Assembly: GCF_000934605.2 (NCBI RefSeq)
Contig: NZ_CP010897.2
Coordinates: 4,774,001-4,838,000 of the forward strand
Direction: 5' to 3'
Source: Pandoraea vervacti
GTDB lineage: Bacteria > Pseudomonadota > Gammaproteobacteria > Burkholderiales > Burkholderiaceae
Length of the DNA stretch: 64,000 nt
Shown here: positions 1 to 8,060 of the stretch, one piece after another
How the letters are laid out: each line of letters starts with the position of its first letter
How positions within the stretch are numbered: position 1 is the first letter of the stretch
Program-made: the position numbers and the translations under genes
Notes under the pieces: generated by a model
What the model was told of the DNA's origin: nothing
The model's database searches: none
Seen by the model: the letters and a program-made list of their open reading frames with translations, nothing else

Positions 1-1
1 C

Positions 2-376
2 TCCGCGCAACTGCTCGAACGCGCGGGCACGAATCTCGGCGACGCGATTGCGGCACAAACCGAAAAACTCGCGCAAGCCTCCGCGCAGGCCGCCGGCAGC
101 GTCATCGAAATCGCCAGCCTGGGCGACGCCTTCGGCGCCGCCGTGCAGTCCTTCGGCGAATCGAACACGCAATTGCTCGAACACCTGCAACGCATTGAAA
201 CGGCGCTCGACAAGTCAATGGCGCGCAGCGACGAACAACTCGGCTATTACGTCGCGCAAGCGCGCGAAGTGGTGGAGCTGAGCGTGATGTCGCAGAAGCA
301 GATTCTCGAGAACCTTCAGGAACTGGCCAAGACGCGTGCGCAGGCCGGCGCGCAACCGGGTAGCGTGGCAGCATGA
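2..376 (+). CDS. DUF802-type coiled-coil protein, C-terminal part (5' end outside window)
   Basis: The reading frame is open from the window edge and ends at TGA 374-376, so only the last 124 residues are visible. They are Ala/Gln/Glu-rich, have almost no proline and read as long amphipathic helix, as expected for the tail of a DUF802 protein. The family assignment rests mainly on the two following genes, which in Burkholderiaceae form a DUF802/OmpA/DUF2894 operon. The stop overlaps the next ATG (ATGA), implying translational coupling. DUF802 proteins carry N-terminal membrane segments and a long helical tail. If that part resembles MotA/ZorA, this would be the motor partner of the MotB-like next gene (inference; the N-terminus is not visible). 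Confidence 0.7.
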   Translation, partial: SAQLLERAGTNLGDAIAAQTEKLAQASAQAAGSVIEIASLGDAFGAAVQSFGESNTQLLEHLQRIETALDKSMARSDEQLGYYVAQAREVVELSVMSQKQILENLQELAKTRAQAGAQPGSVAA

Positions 377-1038
377 AAGACGATTTCGACGCAGATATCT
401 CGGACGGCGACGTCGGCGCCGCCGCGCCGACGTGGGCCGTCTTCGGCGATCTGATGTCGGTGATGCTCGGGGCGTTCGTGCTCATCATGCTCGGCGTGAT
501 CGGCGTGCAGATCGAACTGTCGGCCAAGCTGGCGCGCGAGGTGAAGGAGCGCCAGGTCGAGACGCAGCGCCGCGAGACGCTGGAAAAAGCGCTTGCCGGC
601 CCGCTCGCGGGCGGCCGCGTCACGCTGGTGAACGGGCGCATCGGCATTAGCGGCAACGTGCTTTTCGCGCTGAACTCGGATCAGTTGCAGCCGCAGGGCC
701 GCGAGGTGCTGCGCAGCCTTGCCGCGCCGCTCGCCGCCTATCTGCGCGCAAGCGACGAGATCCTGATGGTCAGCGGCTTTACCGACGACCAGCAAGTGCG
801 CGAGACGAACCGTCGATTCGCGGACAACTGGGAACTCTCCGCACAGCGTGCGCTGACCGTCACGCGCGAGCTGATCGCAGCAGGCGTGCCGCCCTCGTCC
901 GTCTTCTCCGCCGCCTTTGGCGCAGAGCAGCCCGTGACGTCGAACGCAGACGAAGCCGGACGCGCCAGAAACCGTCGCGTGGAAATCGCGCCGATGCCGC
1001 GCAGCAGCGCAAGCAACGCGGGGAAACCGAATGCGTGA
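373..1038 (+). CDS. MotB/ZorB-like OmpA-family protein
   Basis: A 221-residue protein with a short acidic cytoplasmic start, one membrane helix at about residues 22-48 and a periplasmic OmpA-like peptidoglycan-binding domain at about 90-212. The helix begins W21-x2-F-x-D26-L-M and ends FVLIML, which is the MotB stator pattern; D26 sits where MotB has its ion-binding aspartate. The OmpA domain keeps NWELSAQRA and ARNRRVEI, the usual peptidoglycan-contact segments. It is coupled at both ends: ATGA overlap with the DUF802 gene and an 8-base overlap with the DUF2894 gene. Likely role: anchored subunit of an ion-driven inner-membrane complex (inference from the helix). A plain OmpA/Pal-like anchor is the alternative. 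Confidence 0.85.
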   Translation: MKDDFDADISDGDVGAAAPTWAVFGDLMSVMLGAFVLIMLGVIGVQIELSAKLAREVKERQVETQRRETLEKALAGPLAGGRVTLVNGRIGISGNVLFALNSDQLQPQGREVLRSLAAPLAAYLRASDEILMVSGFTDDQQVRETNRRFADNWELSAQRALTVTRELIAAGVPPSSVFSAAFGAEQPVTSNADEAGRARNRRVEIAPMPRSSASNAGKPNA

Positions 1039-1975
1039 CGAGTCGGATGCGATGCGCAATCGGACGGACGACACGCCTCGCGAAGCACTGGCAGACACCG
1101 CCGAGCCGCGCGACAACGCGCACGCCGTCGCGGCACAGCTCGATGCATGGCGCGAGCAGGGACTCCACAAACGCGCCCCGGTCCGCTTTCATCGCATCGA
1201 GGCGCTCTCGCGTCGTGCACGCGCGTTCAGCGGCGACGTGCGACGCGTGCTCGACGAACGCCTCGCGGCACTCACACGCGAATTCCGCGGCACGCTATGT
1301 GCCGATGCGAACGTCGCACCAGTAACGTCCGACGCCGCTGACCGACCGAGCGCCGCTTCACGTCAGACGACGACCGCGGCGTCACCCGCGGCGTCACCTC
1401 TGGCCGCGCTCGCGCGCGACATGACGCAACGCGTCGGTGTGAGCGAGCGCGCCGCGACGTCCAACAGCCCTCGCGCCCCAGCCCCGGGTCGCACATCGAC
1501 GCCAGGCAGTCCGTCGGCCAGCCCAGCAATGGCGAACGACGACGACACGCTACCGAAGCGCCCGCTCACGCAACGTGGGCCGTCCGTGCCGCCGACCCTC
1601 GCCATCACGCCGACGGTCATCGCGACGGATGACGCCTTCGAAGACCTCGACGTCCTCGAATATTTCCGCGAGACGTGGTCCAAGCTGAGCACGGACGGCA
1701 ACCTGCGCCAGTCGCTCGCGCAAGTGCCCGAGAATGCCGGACCGCTCAATTCGAGCCATCTCGTGCACCGCGCGCTCTCGCTCATGCACGATGTCTCGCC
1801 CGACTATCTGCGTCACTTTCTGCGCCACGCCGATGCCCTTTCGTGGCTCGAAGACATGGAGACGACGGGCGTCTTCGGCGTGAAGGCCGCAGCACGCGCG
1901 CCCGCGCCGGCCAAGTCGGCCAAGCCCGCCAAGCCAGCCACGCCGTCCAGACCATCACGTACCAAGGCTCGCTGA
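1031..1975 (+). CDS. DUF2894 domain-containing protein
   Basis: A 314-residue soluble protein without signal peptide or membrane segment. The N-terminal third (about 30-100) is a charged helical domain typical of DUF2894. The middle (about 100-195) is a Pro/Ser/Thr/Ala-rich linker. A second folded region (about 200-285) carries acidic and aromatic residues (EYFRETWSKL, then SPDYLRHFL). The C-terminus is an AKPAKP-type basic repeat. The start overlaps the preceding OmpA gene by 8 bases, so it belongs to the same operon. Function unknown; its position suggests a cytoplasmic partner of the membrane complex. Its last 21 bases overlap the convergent MFS gene. Confidence 0.8.
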   Translation: MRDESDAMRNRTDDTPREALADTAEPRDNAHAVAAQLDAWREQGLHKRAPVRFHRIEALSRRARAFSGDVRRVLDERLAALTREFRGTLCADANVAPVTSDAADRPSAASRQTTTAASPAASPLAALARDMTQRVGVSERAATSNSPRAPAPGRTSTPGSPSASPAMANDDDTLPKRPLTQRGPSVPPTLAITPTVIATDDAFEDLDVLEYFRETWSKLSTDGNLRQSLAQVPENAGPLNSSHLVHRALSLMHDVSPDYLRHFLRHADALSWLEDMETTGVFGVKAAARAPAPAKSAKPAKPATPSRPSRTKAR

Positions 1976-3259
1976 CCCGCGCGGCATCGCGTGCAACGTT
2001 GCGGCCCAGAACATCAACGCAGTGACGCTCACGCCCGCCCCGAGCACGCATACGCCGATCCAGCCATAGGCCGCATAAGTCGCTGTCGCCGCGACCGCGC
2101 CCAGCCCGCTGCCCATGGCATAGAACAGCATGTACGCCCCCACAAGTCGGCTCGGGGCATCCGTGCGTGCCGCGAAAATCAGGCTCTGATTGGTGACGTG
2201 AATCGCCTGTCCCGCCAGATCCAGCAACAACACACCCAGCACCAGCCAGACCAGCGACGCATGCAGGCCCGCCAACGGCAGCCACGAGAGCGTAAGCACC
2301 ACGAGCGAGACACCCGTCGTGCGTTGCGCCCATCCCCGGTCCGCCCAATGTCCCGCGCGCGCCGCTGCCAGCGCGCCCGCTGCACCGACAAGGCCGAACG
2401 CGCCCACCGTCGTATGCGAGAAATGGAACGGCGCGGCGGACAGCGGCAACACCAGTGCACTCCAGAAAATGCTGAACGCCATGAACATCAACAGGGCAAT
2501 CGCACCGCGAATCTGCAATGTGCGCTCCGTACGCAGAAGACCGAACATCGACATCAGCAACACGGGGTAACGCTGTCGCGCGCCCGATGCACCCGATGCA
2601 CCCGATGCGGCCGATGCGGCCGATATCCCCGGAACGGCCTGACGCGGCAGCGCGCGCCACAGCACCCCGCCAAGCCCGAGCATCGCCAGCGCCGAAGCGA
2701 CGTACACACCGCGCCACCCGGCGATGTCCGCGATCGCCCCCGACATCACACGCGCGAGCAGCAGGCCGACCACGACGCCGCCCTGCGTCGCGCCGACGAC
2801 CCGCCCCCGCTCATGCTCGCCCGCTGCACTCGACGCGTACGCAATCAAGCCCTGCGTCATCGCCGTGCCCAACATGCCGACGAACGTCATGCCCGCGAGC
2901 AGTGCCACCGCCGAGGTTGACGCCGACACCGCCAGCAAGCTCACCGTGAGCAGGGCGAGTTGCACCAGCATCAGACGACGTCGCTCCCATTGGTCACCCA
3001 GTGGCACGAGAAACAGCAGCGCCAGCGCGCAACCGACCTGTGTGGCCGTAATGACGCCGCCCGCCGCGCCCTGCGAGATGCCGAAGTCGTTGGTGAGCGC
3101 GTCGAGCAGCGGCTGGGCGTAGTACACATTTGCGACGCTCAGGCCCGCTGCGCACGCGAAAATCGATACGAGCGTGCGCGGCATGCGACGGGCGACGCCG
3201 GGCGAAGTTGCCGAACCCTTCAATGGGCACGCGGCGGTCGTGGACGAATTCGATGACAT
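1955..3259 (-). CDS. MFS transporter (drug-efflux type)
   Basis: A 434-residue, twelve-helix major facilitator protein. After an N-terminal leader the first helix runs into NVYYAQPLLDAL, common in DHA1-type exporters, and the loop after helix 2 has GDQWERRRLM, a variant of the MFS GxxxDRxGRR motif. The central cytoplasmic loop contains a Gly/Ala/Ser repeat encoded by nine-base tandem units at about 2584-2630. The chosen start (MSSNSS) is 11 codons inside the longest frame because the upstream extension is basic and not conserved-looking. It is divergent from an HxlR regulator with a shared palindrome, so it is probably repressed by it. Substrate unknown. The 3' end overlaps the DUF2894 gene convergently. 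Confidence 0.85.
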   Translation of the reverse strand: MSSNSSTTAACPLKGSATSPGVARRMPRTLVSIFACAAGLSVANVYYAQPLLDALTNDFGISQGAAGGVITATQVGCALALLFLVPLGDQWERRRLMLVQLALLTVSLLAVSASTSAVALLAGMTFVGMLGTAMTQGLIAYASSAAGEHERGRVVGATQGGVVVGLLLARVMSGAIADIAGWRGVYVASALAMLGLGGVLWRALPRQAVPGISAASAASGASGASGARQRYPVLLMSMFGLLRTERTLQIRGAIALLMFMAFSIFWSALVLPLSAAPFHFSHTTVGAFGLVGAAGALAAARAGHWADRGWAQRTTGVSLVVLTLSWLPLAGLHASLVWLVLGVLLLDLAGQAIHVTNQSLIFAARTDAPSRLVGAYMLFYAMGSGLGAVAATATYAAYGWIGVCVLGAGVSVTALMFWAATLHAMPRGSASLGT

Positions 3260-3304
3260 AGCGGCTCCCCGGGCAGATCGACATCCACCCAAACCAGTTT
3301 CAAA

Positions 3305-3340
3305 TTAAGACCTGTTGGATCATAACCAAACAAGTCTTAA
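3305..3340. promoter_or_regulatory. Imperfect palindromic operator between MFS and HxlR genes
   Basis: A 36-base inverted repeat, TTAAGAC at the left end mirrored by GTCTTAA at the right, with 14 of 18 positions symmetric. It lies in the AT-rich gap between the divergent MFS exporter and the HxlR regulator. HxlR proteins bind such palindromes as dimers and usually autoregulate, so this is the likely operator for both genes (inference). Confidence 0.7.
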
Positions 3341-3360
3341 AATGAAACTTAATTTTGCTG

Positions 3361-3846
3361 ATGTCCTCTTCGGGAAGCCGAACCCTCATGACCGAGACCC
3401 GCTCTGCTACGCGCCCGTCGCCGCCTGACACCTGTCCCGTCGCACGCACCGTCGACGTGATTGGCGATCGCTGGAGCTTGCTCATCGTGCGCGACGCCTT
3501 CGACGGCGTGCGCCGCTTCGGCGACTTTCTGCGCAGTCTGGGCGTCGCACGCAGCATGCTCACGACACGCCTGCGCGCGCTGGTAGATGCGGGCATTCTG
3601 TCGGTGCAGCCAGCGTCGGACGGCACGTCGTATCAGGAATACGTGCTCACGCCGAAAGGCCGCGAACTCTTTACGCTGATCGTGGCGCTGCGCCAGTGGG
3701 GCGAGAAATACCGGTTCGGCGAACAGGAGCGGCACTCGACACTGGTTGACACCCGCACCGGCGAGCCGCTGGCCGAGTTACAGCCGAGGTCCGCCAGCGG
3801 GCAACCCGTCGCACCGGAACAGACGCAGGTCGTCCGCCCACGCTAG
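3361..3846 (+). CDS. HxlR-family transcriptional regulator
   Basis: A 161-residue winged-helix protein. The core CPVARTVDVIGDRWSLLIVR at about residues 22-41 is the HxlR signature, with the conserved N-terminal cysteine that in some members senses oxidants or electrophiles. The winged helix follows (RFGDFLRSLGVARSMLTTRL) and then a YVLTPKGREL wing. Start choice is uncertain: TTG 3355, ATG 3361 and ATG 3388 are in frame, and I took the first ATG. It is divergent from the MFS gene across a palindrome and is probably its repressor. Confidence 0.88.
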   Translation: MSSSGSRTLMTETRSATRPSPPDTCPVARTVDVIGDRWSLLIVRDAFDGVRRFGDFLRSLGVARSMLTTRLRALVDAGILSVQPASDGTSYQEYVLTPKGRELFTLIVALRQWGEKYRFGEQERHSTLVDTRTGEPLAELQPRSASGQPVAPEQTQVVRPR

Positions 3847-4151
3847 CGCTCGGTCACGGATCAGGCGGTGGCAGATGGCGACTGAACGTGGCAAATCGCG
3901 ACTGAACATAGCGAAACGCGCCACGACGCCGTCGCACGGGACGGGACCGACGTCGATGCGGGCGCCCGCGCGGGCGTCGGCTTGCCAGTGGAGGGCGTTC
4001 CGGTAGATAATCGAGCCCGTTCCCGCTGCCGAAGCGCGGGAATTTTCCATTGAAAATCATCGTGTTGGGCGCCGACTCGGGCTTACCGCCTACGCTGCCG
4101 CCCGCCGCAGCATTCCTCGACAAGCCGTCGTCCAGACGGCTTTTTGCTTCC
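3847..4151 (+). promoter_or_regulatory. trmB upstream region with promoter-like element
   Basis: No gene is seen in these 305 bases. A TAGATAAT sequence at about 4002-4011 is a reasonable -10 element pointing toward trmB. The transcribed leader would then cross the terminator-like hairpin at 4123-4145 listed separately. The trmB frame is open back to a TTG at 4050, but that extension shows no family similarity that I recognise. Confidence 0.4.
4123..4145 (+). terminator. Terminator/attenuator-like hairpin just before trmB
   Basis: AGCCGTC (4123-4129), loop GTCCA, GACGGCT (4135-4141) and a run of five T ending at 4145: a perfect seven-base-pair intrinsic-terminator shape. It lies only six bases before the trmB ATG and downstream of the probable -10. 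It could attenuate trmB or sequester its ribosome-binding region. Confidence 0.5.
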
Positions 4152-4949
4152 ATGACGAACCACGGACATCCGCCGGCTGACGACGCGCAACCGGCTCACG
4201 ACGACGACGATATCGGTACGTCGCCCACTCACGCCGAAGGCGACGACGATTCGTACGTCGGCCCCGATGGCGTGGCGCACCCGCGCCGCATTCGCAGTTT
4301 CGTGCGTCGCGCGGGGCGCAGCTCGGAAGCGCAGAAGCGCGCCTTCGACGAACTCGGCCCGAAGTTCGTGCTGCCCTACTCGCCCGAGACGCTCGACTGG
4401 CCAGCGGCCTTCGGGCGGGCCAACGCGCCGCGCATCCTCGAGATCGGCTTCGGCATGGGCGACGGGACTGCGCATATCGCGAAGTTGCGTCCCAACGACG
4501 ATTTCCTCGGGGTGGAAGTTCACGAACCGGGCGTCGGCGCGCTTCTCAAGCTCATCGGCACGACCCCGCTCGCGAACGTGCGCATCATCCAGCACGACGC
4601 GGTGGAAGTCGTCCAGCACATGCTGCCGGAAGCCTCGCTCGACGGCGTGCATGTGTTCTTCCCCGATCCGTGGCACAAGAAGCGCCATCACAAGCGACGT
4701 TTGCTGCAACCGCCGTTCGTCGCGCTGCTCGCGTCGCGTCTGAAGCCGGGCGGCTATCTGCACTGCGCGACGGACTGGCAGGAGTACGCCGAGCAGATGC
4801 TCGAAGTGCTCGGTGGCGAAGCCTCGCTGGAGAACACGGCGGCCGATTACGCGCCGCGTCCCGACTATCGTCCCGTGACGAAATTCGAAAACCGCGGCTT
4901 GCGCCTCGGTCATGGCGTATGGGATCTGGTGTTTCGCAAACGCGGCTAA
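4152..4949 (+). CDS. trmB: tRNA (guanine-N7-)-methyltransferase
   Basis: A 265-residue SAM-dependent methyltransferase that makes m7G46 in tRNA variable loops. The SAM-binding motif EIGFGMG is at 97-103 and the TrmB hallmark PDPWHKKRHHKRR at 171-183. The substrate-contact segment TDWQEYAEQML follows. The N-terminal 45 residues are acidic and His-rich, longer than in the E. coli enzyme, as often in beta-proteobacteria. The ATG at 4152 was chosen over TTG 4050, which would place a terminator hairpin inside the coding sequence. A strong terminator follows at 4996-5019. Confidence 0.95.
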   Translation: MTNHGHPPADDAQPAHDDDDIGTSPTHAEGDDDSYVGPDGVAHPRRIRSFVRRAGRSSEAQKRAFDELGPKFVLPYSPETLDWPAAFGRANAPRILEIGFGMGDGTAHIAKLRPNDDFLGVEVHEPGVGALLKLIGTTPLANVRIIQHDAVEVVQHMLPEASLDGVHVFFPDPWHKKRHHKRRLLQPPFVALLASRLKPGGYLHCATDWQEYAEQMLEVLGGEASLENTAADYAPRPDYRPVTKFENRGLRLGHGVWDLVFRKRG

Positions 4950-4995
4950 GCGGCATCTGAGCGACGGTTGCGCAACGTCGCCGCGCAAAGACGAA

Positions 4996-5019
4996 GGGCA
5001 CCCTGCGGTGCCCTTTTTT
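4996..5019 (+). terminator. Intrinsic terminator after trmB
   Basis: GGGCACC (4996-5002), loop CTGC, GGTGCCC (5007-5013), then six T. It ends the trmB transcript and sits between the convergent trmB and uppP genes. Confidence 0.9.
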
Positions 5020-5049
5020 CATACGGTGTCCGGATAACGGACGACTCAC

Positions 5050-5892
5050 TCAGTCCGCCCAGACGACCAGCCCGCTGTACGCCGACGCCAGCACGATCAG
5101 ACCGAACACGATCCGGTACCAGGCGAACGCCGTGAAATCGTGCGACGCGATATAACGCAACAGCCACCGCACGCAGATGAAGGCACTGATGAACGCGAAG
5201 ACAAAGCCGATGCCGAACAGGCCGAAGTCCTCGACGGCCAGCATCGAGCGCGACTTGTAGAGTTCGTAGATCGTCGCGCCGAACAGAATCGGAATCGCGA
5301 GGAAGAACGAAAACTCGGTGGCTACGCGACGCTCCAGTCCGAACATCATGCCGCCGATGATCGTCGCCCCCGAGCGCGACGTGCCCGGCACCAGCGCGAG
5401 GCATTGCGCGAAGCCGACCTTCAGTGCGTCGAGTGCGCTCAGGTCGTCGAGCGAGGTGACGCGCGGCAAGTTGCCCGCTGCCGCATTGCGACGATTGTGA
5501 CGCTCCACGATCAGAATGATCACACCACCGACGATGAACGCCGTCGCCACGACTATCGGGTTGAACAGCACCGCCTTGATGTGCTTGCCGAACAGCAACC
5601 CCAGCACGATGGCGGGCAGGCACGCGATGATCACGTTCACGGCAAAGCGCCGCGCTTTGCTGTCGTTACCCAACCCCAGTACGACCTGCGCAATCTTCGC
5701 GCGAAACTCCCAGCACACGGCCAGAATGGCGCCGAACTGAATCACGATGTCGAAGATCTTGCCCTTCTCGTCGTTGAAGTTCAGCAGACTGCCCACGAGA
5801 ATCAGGTGTCCCGTCGAGGAGATCGGCAGAAACTCGGTCAGACCTTCGACCACACCGAGAATGACGGCTTTGAGCGCCAGCAACAAGTCCAT
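5050..5892 (-). CDS. uppP: Undecaprenyl-diphosphatase UppP (BacA)
   Basis: A 280-residue polytopic membrane protein that dephosphorylates undecaprenyl diphosphate to recycle the lipid carrier for peptidoglycan and surface glycans. Both family signatures are present: VEGLTEFLPISSTGH at about 15-29, with the catalytic glutamates and Ser/His, and PGTSRSGAT near residue 170. Length matches the family. The monocistronic setting, with convergent trmB and 97 bases to the upstream DUF1439 gene, suggests its own promoter. It supplies the lipid carrier also needed by the glycan cluster at 17-23 kb. Confidence 0.96.
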   Translation of the reverse strand: MDLLLALKAVILGVVEGLTEFLPISSTGHLILVGSLLNFNDEKGKIFDIVIQFGAILAVCWEFRAKIAQVVLGLGNDSKARRFAVNVIIACLPAIVLGLLFGKHIKAVLFNPIVVATAFIVGGVIILIVERHNRRNAAAGNLPRVTSLDDLSALDALKVGFAQCLALVPGTSRSGATIIGGMMFGLERRVATEFSFFLAIPILFGATIYELYKSRSMLAVEDFGLFGIGFVFAFISAFICVRWLLRYIASHDFTAFAWYRIVFGLIVLASAYSGLVVWAD

Positions 5893-5990
5893 GCAATGCG
5901 TTCCTGAAGAGGTTGATGAAATCGGAATTGGGAATCAAGGCAATGGCCGATAGCGCCGGCGATGGGACTCCCGGCTTCGGCCGCGTGAAC

Positions 5991-6632
5991 TCATCGGGTG
6001 TCGAACTTCACGTTCACCCCATGCGCCAACACGGTAATCGCGCCGGGCTGGCGTATCGCGCCGCCGATATTGAGCTGCTCCGGCTTGAACGTGTAGATCG
6101 GCGCGCCTTGCAACAACTGCGTCGCGATCAGCGCACCGGCCGCATTCAACTGACGCGACCAGCGCTCGGGCAATCCGTCGATGGTGAAGGTTTCGACTTC
6201 GGGGTCTCTCAGCACCACCGACAGCGTCGCCGGGTCGTAGGCGAGTGCGCTGTCGATGGCGAGCGTACCCGTGAGCGGCGCGCCACCGAGCGGATGCGTC
6301 ACCGTGGCGTCGACCGCGACCGCCAGACGGTTGCGATCGGGCAGCAGCGTGAGGCGCGGGTGCGAGAGGTTGACGTCGAGTACGGCCAGCACGCGGCGGT
6401 CAAACGGAAACTTGCGCTCCAGCGCGCGCTGCAACTGGCTCTCGGAAAACGTGTAATCGTTACCGAACGGCAGGCCCGCGCAGGCGGCGAGTCCTGTGGC
6501 GAGGGCGGCTGCGCCCGTCATCGCCAGCCAGCGGCGACGCGACACGCGATCGAGCCGCGATGACGGCGTTTGCGTTGCAAGCCCCTCGGACGGCTGATGA
6601 GAACCTGGACAGGAATAGGTGTTTCCCGGCAT
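5991..6632 (-). CDS. DUF1439 putative lipoprotein
   Basis: A 213-residue exported protein. The N-terminus has a basic SRRRWLAMTG stretch followed by a hydrophobic segment and a lipobox-like GLAAC, suggesting Tat- or Sec-dependent export and lipid attachment. The mature part is beta-rich with short hydrophobic strands (LAVAVDATVTHPL, FTIDGLPERW), typical of DUF1439 proteins related to E. coli YceB, a TULIP-fold lipoprotein. Start ATG 6632 was chosen because a GGA lies eight bases upstream; longer frames run to 6668. Molecular function unknown. Confidence 0.8.
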   Translation of the reverse strand: MPGNTYSCPGSHQPSEGLATQTPSSRLDRVSRRRWLAMTGAAALATGLAACAGLPFGNDYTFSESQLQRALERKFPFDRRVLAVLDVNLSHPRLTLLPDRNRLAVAVDATVTHPLGGAPLTGTLAIDSALAYDPATLSVVLRDPEVETFTIDGLPERWSRQLNAAGALIATQLLQGAPIYTFKPEQLNIGGAIRQPGAITVLAHGVNVKFDTR

Positions 6633-6716
6633 GAGACGTTCCGCTTCAGGGCGCCAGGCGCCCGACACGCGCGACTATAGCATTCGCCCGCGACACGGCC
6701 CTACGTCTGCCCTACC

Positions 6717-6758
6717 GTCCGTGCGGTCCGTTCGGTCCGTGCGGTCCGTGCGGTGCAT
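6717..6758. repeat. Nine-base tandem repeat, intergenic
   Basis: About four and a half imperfect copies of a GGTCCGTGC unit between the DUF1439 and YkgJ-like genes. No regulatory role is evident. Similar nine-base repeats occur at several other places in the window. Confidence 0.7.
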
Positions 6759-6801
6759 TCGATGCGCGCAGTGAAGGACAGGTCGATATCGGTTCGGCGC
6801 G

Positions 6802-7065
6802 TCAGACCATGACCGGGGCGGTCATCGCTTCCAGCGCCGACAACCATGCAATCGCCTGCACGCGATCGTTGCCGCACATCTCGCGCGAAGGCTGCAACGA
6901 CCCGCATACGGCCGGGCGCTGCGGGCTGCCGAAGATCTGGCAGCGGTCGTCCTCGTCGAGTTGCACGCAGCGGGTATTCGCCGGCTTGCCGTTTGGCATG
7001 CCGGGAATGGGCGTCGAGATGGAGGGCGCGATGCAGCAGGCCGCGCAATGAGGTCGGCAATTCAT
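6802..7065 (-). CDS. YkgJ-family cysteine-cluster protein
   Basis: An 87-residue protein with eight cysteines. The N-terminal MNCRPHCAACCIAPSIS and the later RCVQLDEDDRC and RPAVCGSLQPS are characteristic of small YkgJ/UPF0153 proteins, thought to bind zinc or an Fe-S cluster. The start at 7065 matches the usual family N-terminus; the longer frame to 7206 adds a basic stretch without family features. Function unknown. Confidence 0.85.
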   Translation of the reverse strand: MNCRPHCAACCIAPSISTPIPGMPNGKPANTRCVQLDEDDRCQIFGSPQRPAVCGSLQPSREMCGNDRVQAIAWLSALEAMTAPVMV

Positions 7066-7209
7066 GGACGTGACTGGGAAGTTGCTGGCCCGCCGGTGTT
7101 GGACGCATGGCGCCGTCCACTCGGAACGGCACCGTCTCGGGCTGCGCATTTTACCGCGGGTGTCGCTGTTGACGTTCAAGGCAATTCGAACGTCCCGGCA
7201 GCGCACACC

Positions 7210-7992
7210 TCACCAGGGCAGATTGCCCTTGAGGTCGAAGAATCCGCCTGTGACCGGTCCCCGCTCACCGAGTGCGAGCATCACTACGCTGCGCGTGCCG
7301 TCCGCCAGCCCCTGACGGCCACGCTTGCCGTTTGCGTCGACGCTCAGATCGGCGGGTGCGCCGGGATCGACCGAATTCACCGTGATCGACGTGTCGCGCA
7401 GCGTCTGCGACAGTTGCACCGTCAGCATGTTCAGTGCCGCCTTCGACGCGTTGAAACCGATCTGCCGAAACGCCGCGTGCTCCCACGCCGGATCGTTGTT
7501 GTGGGCCAGCGACCCCAGGCCGCTCGACACGTTCACGATTCGCGCAGCCTCGGCGCGCGCCAGCCACGGCAACATCGCCTGCGTCACACGCAAGGTGCCA
7601 AAGAAGTTGGTCTGAAACACACGCTCCACGGCTTCGATGGAGGCCTTCTCCGGCGTGTCGTCGCGCGGATCGGTGACACCGGCGTTGTTCACCAGCACGT
7701 CCAGTCTCGCGTGATAGCGGCCGATGCGATAGGCTGCGGCGTGCAACGTTTCCGGGCGCAGCAAGTCGATGACGAGCGTCTCCGCCTGAAAACCCGCTTT
7801 GCGCAAGGGCGCGACGACCTCGTCGCCCTTCGCTTCCTCGCGCGCGCCCACGAGCACCGTCATGCCCGCCTCGGCCAGTTCGCGCGCCACTTCCAGTCCG
7901 ATTCCCCGGGTCGCGCCGGTCACCAGCGCCACTTTTCCCACATGGCGTTCGGCATCGTCGCGCACCGCACTCTCGATAGCGTCCCGTTTCAT
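7210..7992 (-). CDS. SDR-family oxidoreductase with Tyr-to-Phe at the active site
   Basis: A 260-residue classical short-chain dehydrogenase: TGATRGIG (25-32) for the nucleotide, NNAG (102-105), and the serine region VNVSSG (153-158). The YxxxK catalytic motif reads F180-N-A-S-K184, so the tyrosine proton donor is phenylalanine while the lysine is kept. The C-terminal pattern (VDPGAPADL) resembles carbonyl-reductase-type SDRs. It is divergent from a TetR regulator with about 98 bases between, which probably controls it. It may be inactive as a standard dehydrogenase or use another proton relay. Start ATG 7992 gives a normal SDR length. Confidence 0.88.
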   Translation of the reverse strand: MKRDAIESAVRDDAERHVGKVALVTGATRGIGLEVARELAEAGMTVLVGAREEAKGDEVVAPLRKAGFQAETLVIDLLRPETLHAAAYRIGRYHARLDVLVNNAGVTDPRDDTPEKASIEAVERVFQTNFFGTLRVTQAMLPWLARAEAARIVNVSSGLGSLAHNNDPAWEHAAFRQIGFNASKAALNMLTVQLSQTLRDTSITVNSVDPGAPADLSVDANGKRGRQGLADGTRSVVMLALGERGPVTGGFFDLKGNLPW

Positions 7993-8060
7993 CACTGCTC
8001 CCGTCGTCTTACCTGTTGTTCTGCGCCCGACTGCGCGCAAATTTGTTAGCATCGAGTTTA

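Noticed and set aside
6701..7132. 143-residue minus-strand frame over the cysteine-cluster gene
   Set aside because: It is a shifted frame of the YkgJ-like gene; the Thr/Ala/Arg repeat end comes from the nine-base DNA repeat.
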